A stretch of 64,000 bases of DNA from NCBI GenBank assembly GCA_012845835.1, contig JABAKD010000026.1, positions 10,912,334-10,976,333 of the forward strand, in the 5' to 3' direction. Position 1 is the first letter of the stretch. Each line of letters starts with the position of its first letter. Source of the stretch: Undaria pinnatifida (taxonomy: Eukaryota > Sar > Phaeophyceae > Laminariales > Alariaceae). Of this stretch, positions 10,921-21,074 are shown one piece after another. Under the pieces are notes generated by a model. It was not told the origin of the DNA, did not search any database, and saw only the letters and a list, made by a program, of their open reading frames with translations. The translations under genes were made by a program, and so were the position numbers.

Positions 10921-12812
10921 GTGACGGTCGGTTTGCGGTGTGGGAAGGCCAACACTAAAACACCTAGATCTTTCGCGAGGCTCGGTTCGGTGTTTGTTCG
11001 GGATAGCAGCGGGCGCTCTGTTCTTTATTTTCCCATGAAGGAGGATTCGACAAGATTAGCTACCTCGTTTCCCTTCTCCAAGAGACCTAACGGAAAAAAG
11101 CCGCCTCGGGTAAAACCATTGTTCCCACCTGCCCGAGTCCCGCCCCAGGAGACGCCCACAGGGTCTACGGGACCTTCGTCGTCTTTTAGTACTCTAACCC
11201 GGGTGCTTCAGGCTACGTCTGCCTTTAGTGGTACGGGGAGAACTTCGGGCACTGCGCAACGGGTCAGTGGTGGCGCCATGGCCTCCAGTCTGACCAGCTG
11301 GACGCCATTCCCAGAATTTGTACGGAAGAATCGCGCCTCCCGTCAAGCAGCAACAGCTCAGAGTCCTTGTCCCTTCGGGCGCCGTTAGATCAGTGTCTTG
11401 CGACTATACGCGAAAGAGCGAAGAGGCCACGACACGAGAAACCGTGGGTTGGACTCGCGTGGTTCTCCCGATGCATGGTGTTCTTGAGGGGGACACTACA
11501 GCGCCAAAGTGCCGAGGACTGGCGTTCCCAGGGGAGGACATCGCAGACCCAAATGCCCAATGAAGCTATCGACGGGTTGGCACCGTTGGTGTTGGACTCT
11601 TTTTCGAGGCGCCTTCTTACGAATTTCCGCCAGCGAGTGAGGAGGAGCCGAGGCGAGAAACTGCGGGTTTGAAGTCGCATGTTGCTCCCGAGACCTGGCA
11701 CTCCCGCACGGGGACACTACAGGCCCAAAAAGGCGACTACTGGTGTTCCCAGAAGGGGACATTGCAGACCCGCATATGTCCAAGGAGGCTACCGACGTTT
11801 TGGCACCTTCGGTTTTTGATATTTTCGTGTGCAGTTAGATCAGATTCTCGCGTTTTCCCACCAACACGCAAAAACGACCGGAGGCAAGAAACCACGGGTT
11901 TGGATTCGCGTCGTTCTCCCGAACCCTGGTGGTTCCGTGCGGGGACATTGTAGGCAAAACTTTCAACACGGCTTTTGACCCTTCTTCGCAATATTCCACA
12001 GACAAAGCGGTGTTGTTCTGGCAGCCCCCTTTTTTTTTACCTTAATCTCCTTCGTCGTTTGTCGTGGGCGACGTGCCATACTCTTGCGCGGAGATGTACA
12101 TGATGCCCAAAAGACCAGGCTTTACCACGTCTATCGGGCAATGGAGCTCATGATGTCGTCGCCTTGTCCTAGCACACGCAAACGCATCGGTCGAGGCGTG
12201 TGCAACTTCGACTCCGGTGTGGGGGAGAGGTAGAAGCGAGACGCCGTGATATCTGGCACCTACGCCAAGTTCACGCAGAATCCAGCCATAACCAAATCAC
12301 CTTGTGAGCTCCGACAACAAGATTCAGGATGAGTCCAGCCCTATGCGTCCAGTGTGGGGCACTGGTCTCCGGGCGGATGATCCCAGGGCTAACAACCCAT
12401 GCCAGGGGGAAAGGAAAAACTTGCTCGGTGAGGAATTTTTCTGATGTTCGCGAAGATATTCGCGGCAGTGAGACCCGGTCGGCGCAGCCGCCCCCCCCTG
12501 GTCTGTTCCGCACCTGCACTGCGATAGCCAAGAACCAAGAAATCTCATCCGCGCCGCGACCGGGTCGTTGACAGCGGCCCGCGCTCGCAAAGCTCCCCTT
12601 CGGAGTTCTCGACCAATTTCTCGGGCGCGTTCGCCAGCTAACAGCCACGAAGGCTTGTAGATAGCTACTGGCGTCGTCCCTGACTTTGCGCTGTCGGAAC
12701 ACGGCCCCTGTTTCATCGGGGGTTACTGCCGTCCTGAGACACCAGAGTCTGGCCCGTGACTACCTGACTTATTTCGACTTGGCCACCGACTGACAAAAGA
12801 GCGCGAACGACC
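10921..12812 (+). pseudogene. decayed pol region, mostly unreadable
   Basis: By position this should hold protease, reverse transcriptase, RNase H and integrase core, but at ~1.9 kb it is too short for all of them. I find no YxDD-type RT motif on the plus strand. The only suggestive phrase is SEHGPCFIG near 12695-12720. It resembles the second catalytic Asp region of Gypsy integrases, with Glu in place of Asp. The open frames at 10921-11388 and on the minus strand at 12271-12716 show no known domain. I infer a large internal deletion plus decay. Confidence 0.35.
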
Positions 12813-13343
12813 TTGTCCGCACATGCCACGCCATCACTATTTCTCGTGTTAACCGCAGAGCCTCCGCCCCCGCCGACGCGCTTGCGTCCAGCACCTAACT
12901 TCGCTACGGGTGGTTGGGTATGGGTGTACAATTCTGCCTCCACCATCCGCCAGGGAGTTAAGGCGAAAACCGACGGTAAGGTGCTCAAGGCCAAAACAGC
13001 ACTTGATAGAGCGGGCCCGTACAAGATCCTAGCAGTCGGTCCCTGCTCCTTCGCCTAGACCCCGGACGGTTCGCAGCTCGCGGAAGCAACCTCCTCTATT
13101 TGGATGTCCCCCCCGACCTGCCCGGTTCAGATGCTCCTCGGTTTGTGGATATCGAGCGCTGCAAACCCTGCGCCAACCCCCACGACATCGGGGATATGCC
13201 CCAATACCTAACGGCGGGGCTGACGCAGTACGCGCTCAAAAAAGTTTCCAAGACGTCCCCGCCGTACCACATCACTCATAACGACGTCTCGACCCCTCTC
13301 CAACTGCTGGAGGTGGAGCAAATCACCGGTCATCAGTCGGTAC
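12813..13343 (+). pseudogene. integrase C-terminus (GPY motif) and start of chromodomain tail, interrupted by copia insertion
   Basis: The frame 12813-13058 contains GWVWVYNSAS and then AGPYKILAVGP. The GPY codons at 13014-13022 match the GPY/F motif that closes Gypsy integrases. A TAG at 13056 and a frame change near 13085 interrupt it. The frame 13100-13343 continues (ERCKPCANPHD, SPPYHITHNDVSTPLQ...) up to HQSV, where the copia element is inserted. Across the insertion, with one copy of GGTAC counted, the frame resumes at 19363 with LGRGG. This is the best-preserved piece of the old element. Confidence 0.7.
13339..13343 (+). other. target-site duplication GGTAC (left copy)
   Basis: GGTAC sits immediately before the 5' LTR (TGTTGG at 13344) and again immediately after the 3' LTR (19358-19362). 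Removing the element and one copy restores an open chromodomain frame. Confidence 0.95.
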
Positions 13344-13749
13344 TGTTGGTGATAGCGGCAGTGTGCATCGGCCGAGCAGCTGTAGATCATCTGATTGGAT
13401 AGTCTGAATATTGAATTGTCAATTGTAGTGAGTTAATGCTGGATATTCTGGGCATACTCTTTGTGGTACTTCGATAGGTTGTACACAAGTACGAGCTATA
13501 CAATGGACCGTAGGTGTGTATGTCGGTACATTGGTATGTGGTACATTGGACACTTATCCAGTAAGAAGGTTCAGGCATTGTTGCTGTAGGTCTGACTATC
13601 GGGTAGTTGCATAGCGTGATCCTGAGGGTGAGGTTGTGCGCGCCCACGAGCGCCCCCACCCTGCTCACTCCACGTTGCCTACTTGTCTCAGAAGGGCAAT
13701 TACTCAATAATACAACATATTTTCCCTAGAAGCCACGAGTTTACCAACA
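13344..13749 (+). repeat. copia 5' LTR
   Basis: It runs from TGTTGGTGATAGC to GTTTACCAACA, 406 bp, with perfect 6-bp inverted ends TGTTGG/CCAACA. The sequence directly after it, CGCTATAGCGACAAAGG, is where the primer-binding site should be. I cannot match it to a specific tRNA by eye. Confidence 0.95.
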
Positions 13750-13840
13750 CGCTATAGCGACAAAGGTGTCTACTGCTCCGTCGTCCCATTGGACTACACT
13801 AGACTGTTGTACGAGAAAGGCCTGATCAACCTGTCTCATC

Positions 13841-15120
13841 GTGGCTGAACCGGGGACACCTGCGGGTGGCCGAGTTCAGAGTAATACGCAGGATGTTGGC
13901 GAGAGGATGGTTTCCCTAGAGACGCAGTTGGCCCAACTTACGACTCTAGTCACGTCGCTTGTTGATCAACAGAAGGAGCAAGTGGAGTCCTTTGTGTCTG
14001 CTGTCGCGCCGGGAGGCGGCGGAACAGAGTATGCTGGTGGTACGCATTCTACCGATGATGCTACTGGCAGGACCGCGGGAGGTACGGGCGGCGATGCCCA
14101 AGGCCTTGGCGTGTCCAGCATGGGGGTTGGGAGTGGTAGCCCTGCTGGCTCATGCTTGAACCCTAATGTATTCACTGTTGATCGTTCCTCTGCTGGTGCT
14201 GCAAGCTTTGGTTCGATTGGGATTGGAAGTGGGGCTGTAGGTAGCCAGTCTTTCGTTCCCGGGACTGTAGGTAGAGCTCTCGGAAGCCAGTCCTCTGTTG
14301 CTCCCGAACCTACTCCGTCGAGCAGGTGGTGGCAAAGTGTCGCCAGTGGAATCAATCTGATTCCTGGAGCCGGCATTACTGATACAGGAGAGAAGTTGGG
14401 TGGGGGTCCTTTCAAAGTTCCCAAGGCTCCTGTTTTCGATGGGACAGACGTGTCTTACCCCTCATGGTCGCAGAATTTTCTCATAAGTGCCCGGCACAAC
14501 AATCTGTATGAGGCGTTTGTTTTCGAGACTGAGATTCCGATTGCTGATATTAGTTTCGACTTGACCCTTGGGTAGAGAAAGGATTCAGTGTGGGTGTACT
14601 GCGTCAGGCTGAGATGGCATGGCGGTTTCTGTTCGACTGCTTGAAGAAGGATAGTCTGAAAACTATGGTTTGCCACGCTGGTTCTTCCAGCAAGGGTTTT
14701 CGAGTGCTGAAAGATCATTTTCTGCCGTTGAGCCAGAGTCAGATTCGTGTGCAGGAGGAGAAAATCAAATCACTGCGCATGCTTTCGAATGTGAATCCCT
14801 CGATCTTCTTTGCATCTGTAAGAGAGACGCTTGGTGTGCTTCAAATGCTGGAAGTCAAAAAAGATGACAGAGAGGTGTGCAACCTGATGCTCGAGGTGCT
14901 ATCGCATGAACGTAAGACTCTGCGTGAAACTCTGGTGGTGTTCTGCCCGAATGACCTGTCGTTCATAGAGACTAAAGTGCGTGAACGGTACCTCGACTTG
15001 CAGACTCAAGGTGGTCCGAAGAAACACAGTGCTGCTCTGATGTCTAGGCCTGAGAAGAAGAGTGCGAAGAAGCAGAACTACAAGTCAAGGTCTAACTGCG
15101 AGTCTGATTCATTTAAATAA
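13841..15120 (+). pseudogene. copia gag (two frames)
   Basis: The frame 13841-14575 starts with a short predicted coiled coil (MVSLETQLAQLTTLVTSLV), then a Gly/Ser-rich linker. It then gives PVFDGTDVSYPSWSQNF, the typical gag entry motif of copia elements (F-x-G-x-x-Y-x-x-W). A stop after DLTLG and a frame change lead into the helical gag core in 14590-15117 (LKDHFLPLSQSQ, SIFFASVRETLGVLQMLEV). A further frame change follows at about 15118 before the zinc knuckle. Length and order fit a copia gag. Both shifts would truncate it. Confidence 0.8.
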
Positions 15121-15137
15121 CGGCGTTTCAAGGGAAG

Positions 15138-15179
15138 TGTTTCAAGTGTGGGGAGGTCGGTCACGTAAAGAAGGACAGT
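15138..15179 (+). pseudogene. gag zinc knuckle with last cysteine lost
   Basis: In the same frame as the protease-integrase segment, the peptide reads CFKCGEVGHVKKDS. This is the CX2CX4HX4C knuckle with the final Cys replaced by Ser (AGT at 15177-15179 where TGT is expected). One base change explains it. Metal binding should be impaired. Confidence 0.8.
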
Positions 15180-15188
15180 CTGGCTCGT

Positions 15189-17057
15189 GTGATCGCTCAT
15201 CCCTCCCAGACCGGATCATCCAAGGACGCCAAGAATGAAAACGGTGAGATATCTGAGTTGTTAGTGCTTCTGTCCCAAACTGACTCGGACCTGAGGGATA
15301 CCTGGAATGATACCATGGTGTTTCTGTCCCAAAATATCTCAAACGATTGGAGTGATGACACGTATCTTGCATCGTGGTATGACTCTGTACTGGTGAATTG
15401 GGTGAATTCTTATAGTGCTGATATTCCAACGCTGTATAGTGAAGTGGCGCACATGATAAGGAACTTTGTCTGTAGTGATCGTGTTATTCGTGATTCTATT
15501 CGTGAATATGCCACTCTCACCAAAAAGAGGTGTTTCGAAGATTGGTATGCAGGCACAGGTACCGCTTTCCACATGACAGATTATCTCTCGTGTATGAAGG
15601 ATGTGAAGATTTGTCACAAGAATGAAAAGGGAATTGGTGGCGTATCTTGTGAGGTAGCTCTTTCAGGAACTCTGGAATTGGTGTTCGTGTCTGCTGACAA
15701 CGAGTTTTTGGTAGAGTTGAAGAATGGGCTGTACTGTCCCAAATTGGGGTGCAACCATTCTTCCCCCAGCGCAGAATTTGATGGCGAGTCATGGAATGGT
15801 CTTGGTGGTCCTCGTGGTCTGATGACTGCTTTCCACGGACATGTGACGTTTGAGAATTTCGATGGCATGCTTGTTGCGACTGCGTATCGTGTGGGTGATG
15901 ACTCTATTGGATCCGTGTTGACTGCGCTCACTCCTTCAAACCCCAAGCACGAAACGAGTATGGATGTGAATGACTTTCATAACATTTATGCTCACTCACA
16001 TGAAGGATTGCTGCGTACTACTGCAAAGCGACTGGGTATCAAGTTGACTGGTAGCCTAGATGGTTGTACGGGATGTTCGATGTCGAAGGCAGTTAGAAAA
16101 GGGGTTGTTCGTGAAACTAAATGTAGATCAGATAAATAGTTAGGGAGAGTTTATGTTGACCTGGGAGGGAAGAAGGCCGTTGTGTCCATTGAGGGAAAGC
16201 ATTACCCCATGATTGCGAAGGATGATTTTACAAGGCGTGCATGGATCTAGTTCCTGAGAAGTAAATCAGACGCTGCAAGTGCTTTCCGGAGTTTTCTTGC
16301 TATTGTGCGTGCTGATGGAATCCCATTATTGGTTGAGATTGTTAGATCTGACAATGGAGGTGAGTTTTTCGGTGGAGAAATTGCATCTGTGTGCAATGAG
16401 CTCTTGATTAAGCAAGAGTTCACCCCAGCTTACAGTCCTCAATACAACGGTGTTGCAGAGCGTGGCTTGGGATTGATAGAGGAGGCCGCAATGGCGGCTC
16501 GTGTTCAGGCGAAAGTTCTTTTTGGGCATGTGCAGTTACCTACGACTGACAGACTCTGGGCTGAGGCAATGCACTGGGCTTGCGAGGCACTTAATCACAC
16601 GGCATGTTCTGCTAACCCCGATTCCAAGTCGCCGTATGAAATGTGGTATGGGGAAGATCGTCCTGCTAAACCTTATCAATTTTTGAAACAGGCGTACTGC
16701 AAGTGGCAGCGACCGTCGAAGCTGTTTCCGAAGGGTGAGAGTTGCTTTCATGTCGGTCCTTCGAGAGACCACCCGAGTGATTGTCATAGAGTACTTACGA
16801 GGGCTGGGACTATTCAGGAAACGAGGGATGTAACGTGGGAGGCGTTGCCGTCACAACTCCCTCCACCGCAACCTCAGTTGCCGATAGAGATCGCGGAGAA
16901 GGGAGGGGAGGAAAATGACAACGACGTAGAAGCCGAGGTATGGCCGCTTGTAGGGAGGGGAGTTGCCCACACACTGTTGCGAAATAACGCGGCAGTGGTC
17001 ACCTCTGATACAGCAACGAACGAGGTAGTCCTGAAGAGCAGGATACAGAGTGTGTAG
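15189..17057 (+). pseudogene. copia protease-integrase with dead protease site and two stops
   Basis: The protease motif at 15543 onward reads WYAGTGTAFHMTD. The family motif has Asp where this has Gly (GGC at 15552-15554, one A-to-G change from GAC), so the aspartic protease is inactive. The integrase HHCC finger is intact (FHNIYAHSHEGLL...CTGC, about 15975-16080). All three catalytic acids remain: Asp at 16158 (VYVDLGG), Asp at 16350 (RSDNGGEF) and Glu at 16458 (NGVAERG), the last two 36 codons apart as in D35E. In-frame TAG stops at 16137 and 16248 cut the core. After ~16850 the frame becomes a Pro/Glu-rich linker and stops at 17055. Confidence 0.85.
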
Positions 17058-17906
17058 GGCCGGGAGGGCAGGAGGCAGAGGCAGAGGCATCTCCTCCAGT
17101 TGCTTGTCGTCCGCGGCATGTAGCTGAGCTAGCTAATTTCAACAACCCTGCGCGTGAGAATGATGAAGTAAGAAAAGGTAGAACTCGCGCGCGAACCCGT
17201 GCAGTTAACCAGCAGAATGTATCTGGCCTTGTGGCCACTCTAGGGCCCGTCTGCGCAACAGAGATAATTTATGCGCTGTTGGCGGAGCAGAGAGCAGGTG
17301 ACGCAGTGGAATTGCCGAAAGAACTAGTGCAGGACGTAGAGTCTGAGCCTGATAGCTATCAAGAAGCCCGGCAATCGAAGTACGCCACGATTTGGGATGG
17401 AGCTATGTCTGCAGAAGTTGAAGGCTGATAAGGGCAGGAACGTTCAGATCCCAATAGGCTGTAACGTGATAGATGCTAGATGGGTTTTCAAATGGAAAGC
17501 AGACGAAAAAGGAAAGATAGTGAAGGCCAAGGCTAGGCTTGTCGCGAAGGGCTTCAGGCAGGAGTATGGTGTAGACTATCTTGAGACTTTATCGCCTACT
17601 GCAAATCCTGCATCAATTCGATTGTTGGTAGCATTGGCGTGCAAGTATGATTTAGAATTACTCCACTGGGACATTGAGCAGGCGTTTGTTCAGTCGAAGT
17701 TGGATCACGAGGTGTTCATGAAGTTGCCTCCTGGCTGTGGTTCGATGTCAGGAAAGGTTGTCCGTCTGAAGAAGAGTTTGTACGGATTAAAGCAGGCATG
17801 TAGAACATTTTACAAGAGGCTAGTATCGGATCTAAAGAGGATTGGTTTCGAGCAGTCTCTGTGTGACCCCTGTGTGCTGCGTTTCATGATGGGAGACGAG
17901 GCGTGA
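17058..17906 (+). pseudogene. copia reverse transcriptase, N-terminal part
   Basis: After a frame change near 17055 the linker continues to about 17428, ending SKYATIWDGAM. It then shifts again into 17397-17906, which carries the strong RT signature: NVIDARWVFKWKADEKG, ARLVAKGFRQEYGVDY, and LHWDIEQAFVQSKLDHEVFM (first catalytic Asp in WDIEQAF). It ends KSLYGLKQACRTFYKRL...CDPCVLRF. A one-base loss at about 17905 separates it from the VDD segment. Confidence 0.9.
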
Positions 17907-18880
17907 TAGGGATGGTCGCGATTCACGTGGATGACATTCTGTATGCAGGAACTAAGAGTCGTGCCGAGGTGGTTTTAGAAGCTCTAGGGAATTCTCTTCC
18001 TACGAAGAATTTGGGTGAGGTCAAGTTCTTTCTTGGTTGCGCATTTATTCGATATCGCGAGGCCGGCACGATTGAGATTTCTCAGGAGAGTTACGTCAGG
18101 AGTGTGCTTGAGAGATTCAAAATTTGTCGCACCAGCCCGATCCCTGCTTCCCCTGCTAACGATAACAGGTCCGTGATGGAGGATGAGGAGGCAGGAGATG
18201 TGCCGTTCCGAGAGGCGGTGGGGTGCCTGATGTTGGTCGCCAATGGGACGAGGCCCGACATCTCGAATGCTGTGCGGGCGGTGGCGAGGCACTCTCATGA
18301 ACCAAAGAAGAGAGACTGGAAGGCAGCTCAGAAGATTCTGAACTATCTTCTGGAAACGGCACATCTAACTCTGAAGTACAAGAGAGACAGTACGGTTGAT
18401 GACGTAGGCACGTTGGCGTACGTAGATGCAGACTTTGCCAGCAAGGCCACTGACCGTAGATCAGTTTCGGGAGCACTAGTTATTGTGGCTGCCTGTCTTG
18501 TAGCTTGGCTTTCTTGGACGCAGAAATGAGTTTCGCAGTCGACTTCTGAGGCAGAGTTTCTTGCGATGGGCGATGGTGTGAAGGAGGCTCTGTTTGTGAA
18601 CGGAATGCTTCAGTTCTTGAGGCCTAGTGTAGAGCCTTGTAAAATTGACGTCCTTGAGGACAACGAGGGAGCGATTGCGCTTGCAGAGAATCCGCTTAGC
18701 TCGAGCAGGAGTAAGCACATCGACGTGAGGCACCACTTTCTTAGAAATCTGACCGAGGAGGGTGTGATCGAGATCACGCATGTTCCCAGCGAAAAACAAC
18801 ATGCGGACATCCTCACGAAGGCTCTGCCGAGAAGTATTTTTGAAGTTCACCGTGTCTTCGCATTGTGCTCTAGGAAGTAG
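17903..18880 (+). pseudogene. copia RT (VDD) and RNase H, broken by a stop
   Basis: The segment starts with AIHVDDILYAG, which holds the RT catalytic Asp pair. It continues through LPTKNLGEVKFFLGCAF and ISQESYVRSVLERF, then GTRPDISNAVRAVARHSHEP, into RNase H (AYVDADFASKATDRRSVSG). A TGA at 18527 interrupts before the next RNase H block (STSEAEFLAMGDGVKEALF, DNEGAIALAENP, SSSRSKHIDVRHHF). The C-terminus ends with the usual HADILTKALPRSIFEVHR. Apart from the stop, the catalytic residues are preserved, so decay is recent. Confidence 0.9.
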
Positions 18881-18942
18881 GAGTCTGAATTTTTTTTGTT
18901 TGTCATACTGCATGTTGTGGGTCTGGTAGATACAACAGCCAC

Positions 18943-18952
18943 TAGGGAGGGG
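18943..18952 (+). other. copia polypurine tract
   Basis: AGGGAGGGGG directly precedes the 3' LTR, the expected site and composition for the plus-strand primer. The first LTR base at 18952 is G in this copy instead of T. Confidence 0.75.
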
Positions 18953-19357
18953 GTTGGTGATAGCGGCAGTGTGTATCGGCCGAGCTGCTGTAGATCATCT
19001 GATTAGATAGTTTGAATATTGAACTGTCAATTGTAGTACGTTGATGCTGGATATTCTGGGCATACTCTTTGTGGTACTTCGGTAGGTTATACACAAGTAC
19101 GAGCTATACAATGGACTGTAGATGTGTATGTCGGTACATTGGTATGTGGTACATTGGACACTTATCCAGTAGGAAGGTTCAGGCATTGTTGCTGTAGGTC
19201 TGACTATCGGGTAGTTGCATAGCGTAATCCTGAGGGTGAGGTTGTGCGCGCCCACGAGCGCCCCCACCCTGCTCACTCCACGTTGCCTACTTGTCTCAGA
19301 AGGGCAATTGCTCAATAATACAACATCTTTTCCCCAGAAGCCACGAGTTTACCAACA
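18952..19357 (+). repeat. copia 3' LTR
   Basis: It is 406 bp, equal in length to the 5' LTR and ending CCAACA. It differs from the 5' LTR at 18 positions by my count, including T-to-G at the first base. It is followed by the duplicated target GGTAC (19358-19362). Confidence 0.95.
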
Positions 19358-19950
19358 GGTACTGGGGCGAGGTGGCGTCATCGTGGTGCTATACAAGACG
19401 CATTGGGTGGGACTCTCTGAACCCTCCTGGGAGCGGGAAATGGACACCCACCTCTCACGCCCCCACATCGTGCGTATTTGCGCCGGAACGCCGGACCAGC
19501 ACCGATAAACCCCACCGCTTCCACCGCCGAATGCAGATCGCGGCGGCACAGCGCTAACTCTCCTGCAACAACGGGGAGCGTCTTCTAGCGCCGGGCAACG
19601 CTTCTGTTCCCCGCGCCCATTGGCTCCGTCTCTACCACGACACCGTGCTTCCTAAATGAACCCACGTTTGGTACAAGGGAGACGATGGGTTATATTGACT
19701 TTGGAAACTCAGCGCGAGCACTACCGAGGACAAGGTATACTTCGTCTGCCTTCTTTTTTGGACGACCTGGGACCGATCAAATATGTTCCCCCGGCGCGCT
19801 ACATGACTTCGACGGGAGCCGTATGATGCGCTTGGTGCATGCACGTTCGCACCACCAGTGCGCTTCCTCAAGGTATTCAACGTAACGTCGATGAATCTCT
19901 AGGCGTGGACGCGGCCAGTTGACTTTCAAGGCGCCACCACACCTCGATAG
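19358..19950 (+). pseudogene. chromodomain and C-terminal tail of the old chromovirus-like element
   Basis: After the target duplication the host frame resumes: LGRGGVIVVLYKTHWVGLS, EPSWEREMDTHLSRPHI. The aromatic and Trp-Glu spacing (Y-x-x-x-W-x-G-L...W-E) fits a chromodomain, as found at the C-terminus of chromovirus integrases. A stop follows DQHR at 19506. Similarity to the tail I recall from Ectocarpus elements continues in other frames with stops (HRFHRRMQIAAAQR, RAHWLRLYHDTVLP, WYKGDDGLY, SASTTED) to about 19950. No function remains. Confidence 0.7.
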
Positions 19951-20810
19951 TTCTCCATTTTTGTTCTGGGGTTATGAGGTTTGGGGCTTGTCTTCGGCTC
20001 GTTTGTGGTGTTCTGAGAGTCTTGGTCTGGTTTCGGGGCGGTTCTTTTCATTTGTTTTCTTTTCTCTCCTGCCGAGCCCCCTGCTCAGTGCCGGGCCAGG
20101 ATTCGGGTATAACGCCGCTACCTGACACCCAAGGCTGTCGCCTTTTCGTCGTTGTTCAATTTGGCCCTGACGACGCCGCCCTCAGCACAGAGCCGGGGGG
20201 CGACCGGGGTATCCTGTTCGCGTGTAAAGTGGTACAAGGCTATGTACGGGCCTTTGTGTTGCCTTCTTTTGTGTTGTGTTTTTTCTACTTTTTTTTTTTG
20301 CTAAACACTTACCCCTCGCGGGGCTGAAAGTGCGACCACCTTTCATCCCGGTTATTTGTCGTTTTTTCGACTGACCCCCCCGCCGTGCCGATAGCCCGGG
20401 GAAAGGTTATCGCATGCCTTTTCTCTTGTGTTAAAGCTTGTGTTGCCCTCCATATCGAGAAGAGCGCTCGCCTCACCATAGTACCTTTTTCTGTATTTGG
20501 TTTACCGTAAAGCCTTTCCTGCCCTCCCCCGCCACACCCGCATTTTGCGGCAGGTTCTTGGGCCTTTTCTCGTCTCCCCACCACACCGGCGGTACGCGGC
20601 AGTTTGAATATGGGCGGCGCTTGCCTTTTTATATGGTCCGCGTTTTCTTCAACTGCTTTCCTACGCATGTTCCTGGCTCCATAGCCAGACGGTTGGAGGT
20701 GTGAGAGTATGTTTTGAGGAGCCGCATCTTTAATTTATGGTTTAGTTCGTCGAACCGGTGTTTCACCGAATCTCCCATCTTTTTGCGAATGCGGTTCATC
20801 AGGGTGGGCT
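19951..20810 (+). other. 3' untranslated region of the old element, no gene
   Basis: It is T-rich and pyrimidine-rich, with runs such as TTTTTTTTTTG near 20288. No domain is seen in either strand. I find no good polypurine tract directly before 20811; the best purine stretch there is AGGGTGGG, which weakens the LTR reading of the repeat that follows. Confidence 0.4.
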
Positions 20811-21074
20811 AGATACGGCCTCGAAAGGCCTGTAATTATCCATTTTGAGATAGTGTGGGTGGGTTTTGTATAATAAGGTTGGCGTTATATATTCGGCAAA
20901 GTCAGGGCACAGATCGTAGGCGCGTACCTCCGATCTCAGAAGTCATCCGGGGCTCTGGTGGAATGTAATAAAGCTACGTGTCTGCGGAGGCTAGGAAAGT
21001 GAGTACTTTCCGAGGACCTGCTCGATTGGCAGACCTGCAAGGGACACTCTGTGTCCCCACGCTATACCTCTACA
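20811..21074 (+). repeat. 264-bp direct repeat, candidate 3' LTR
   Basis: This is the partner of 4122-4385: same length and orientation, ~84% identical by eye. It is followed directly by CACCCAACAGCAG, which also occurs 26 bp before the left copy. The greater divergence than the nested copia LTRs fits an older insertion. Confidence 0.5.

Larger units (their letters stand above)
13344..19357 (+). mobile_element. Ty1/copia LTR retrotransposon, full length, damaged
   Basis: The element is 6,014 bp with two 406-bp LTRs that start TGTTGG and end CCAACA, flanked by the 5-bp duplication GGTAC. Domain order is gag, zinc knuckle, protease, integrase, RT, RNase H, which is the copia order (integrase before RT). 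Reading it needs at least five frame changes and passes several in-frame stops, so it is not autonomous. LTR comparison gives 18 differences in 406 positions by my count (about 95.6% identity), mostly transitions. It sits in the chromodomain frame of an older LTR element. The coding parts are listed separately. Confidence 0.95.

Noticed and set aside
13387-13707. 106-codon antisense frame conserved in both copia LTRs (also 18995-19315)
   Set aside because: It has no ATG, lies wholly within the LTR, and its conservation is explained by LTR identity. No domain.
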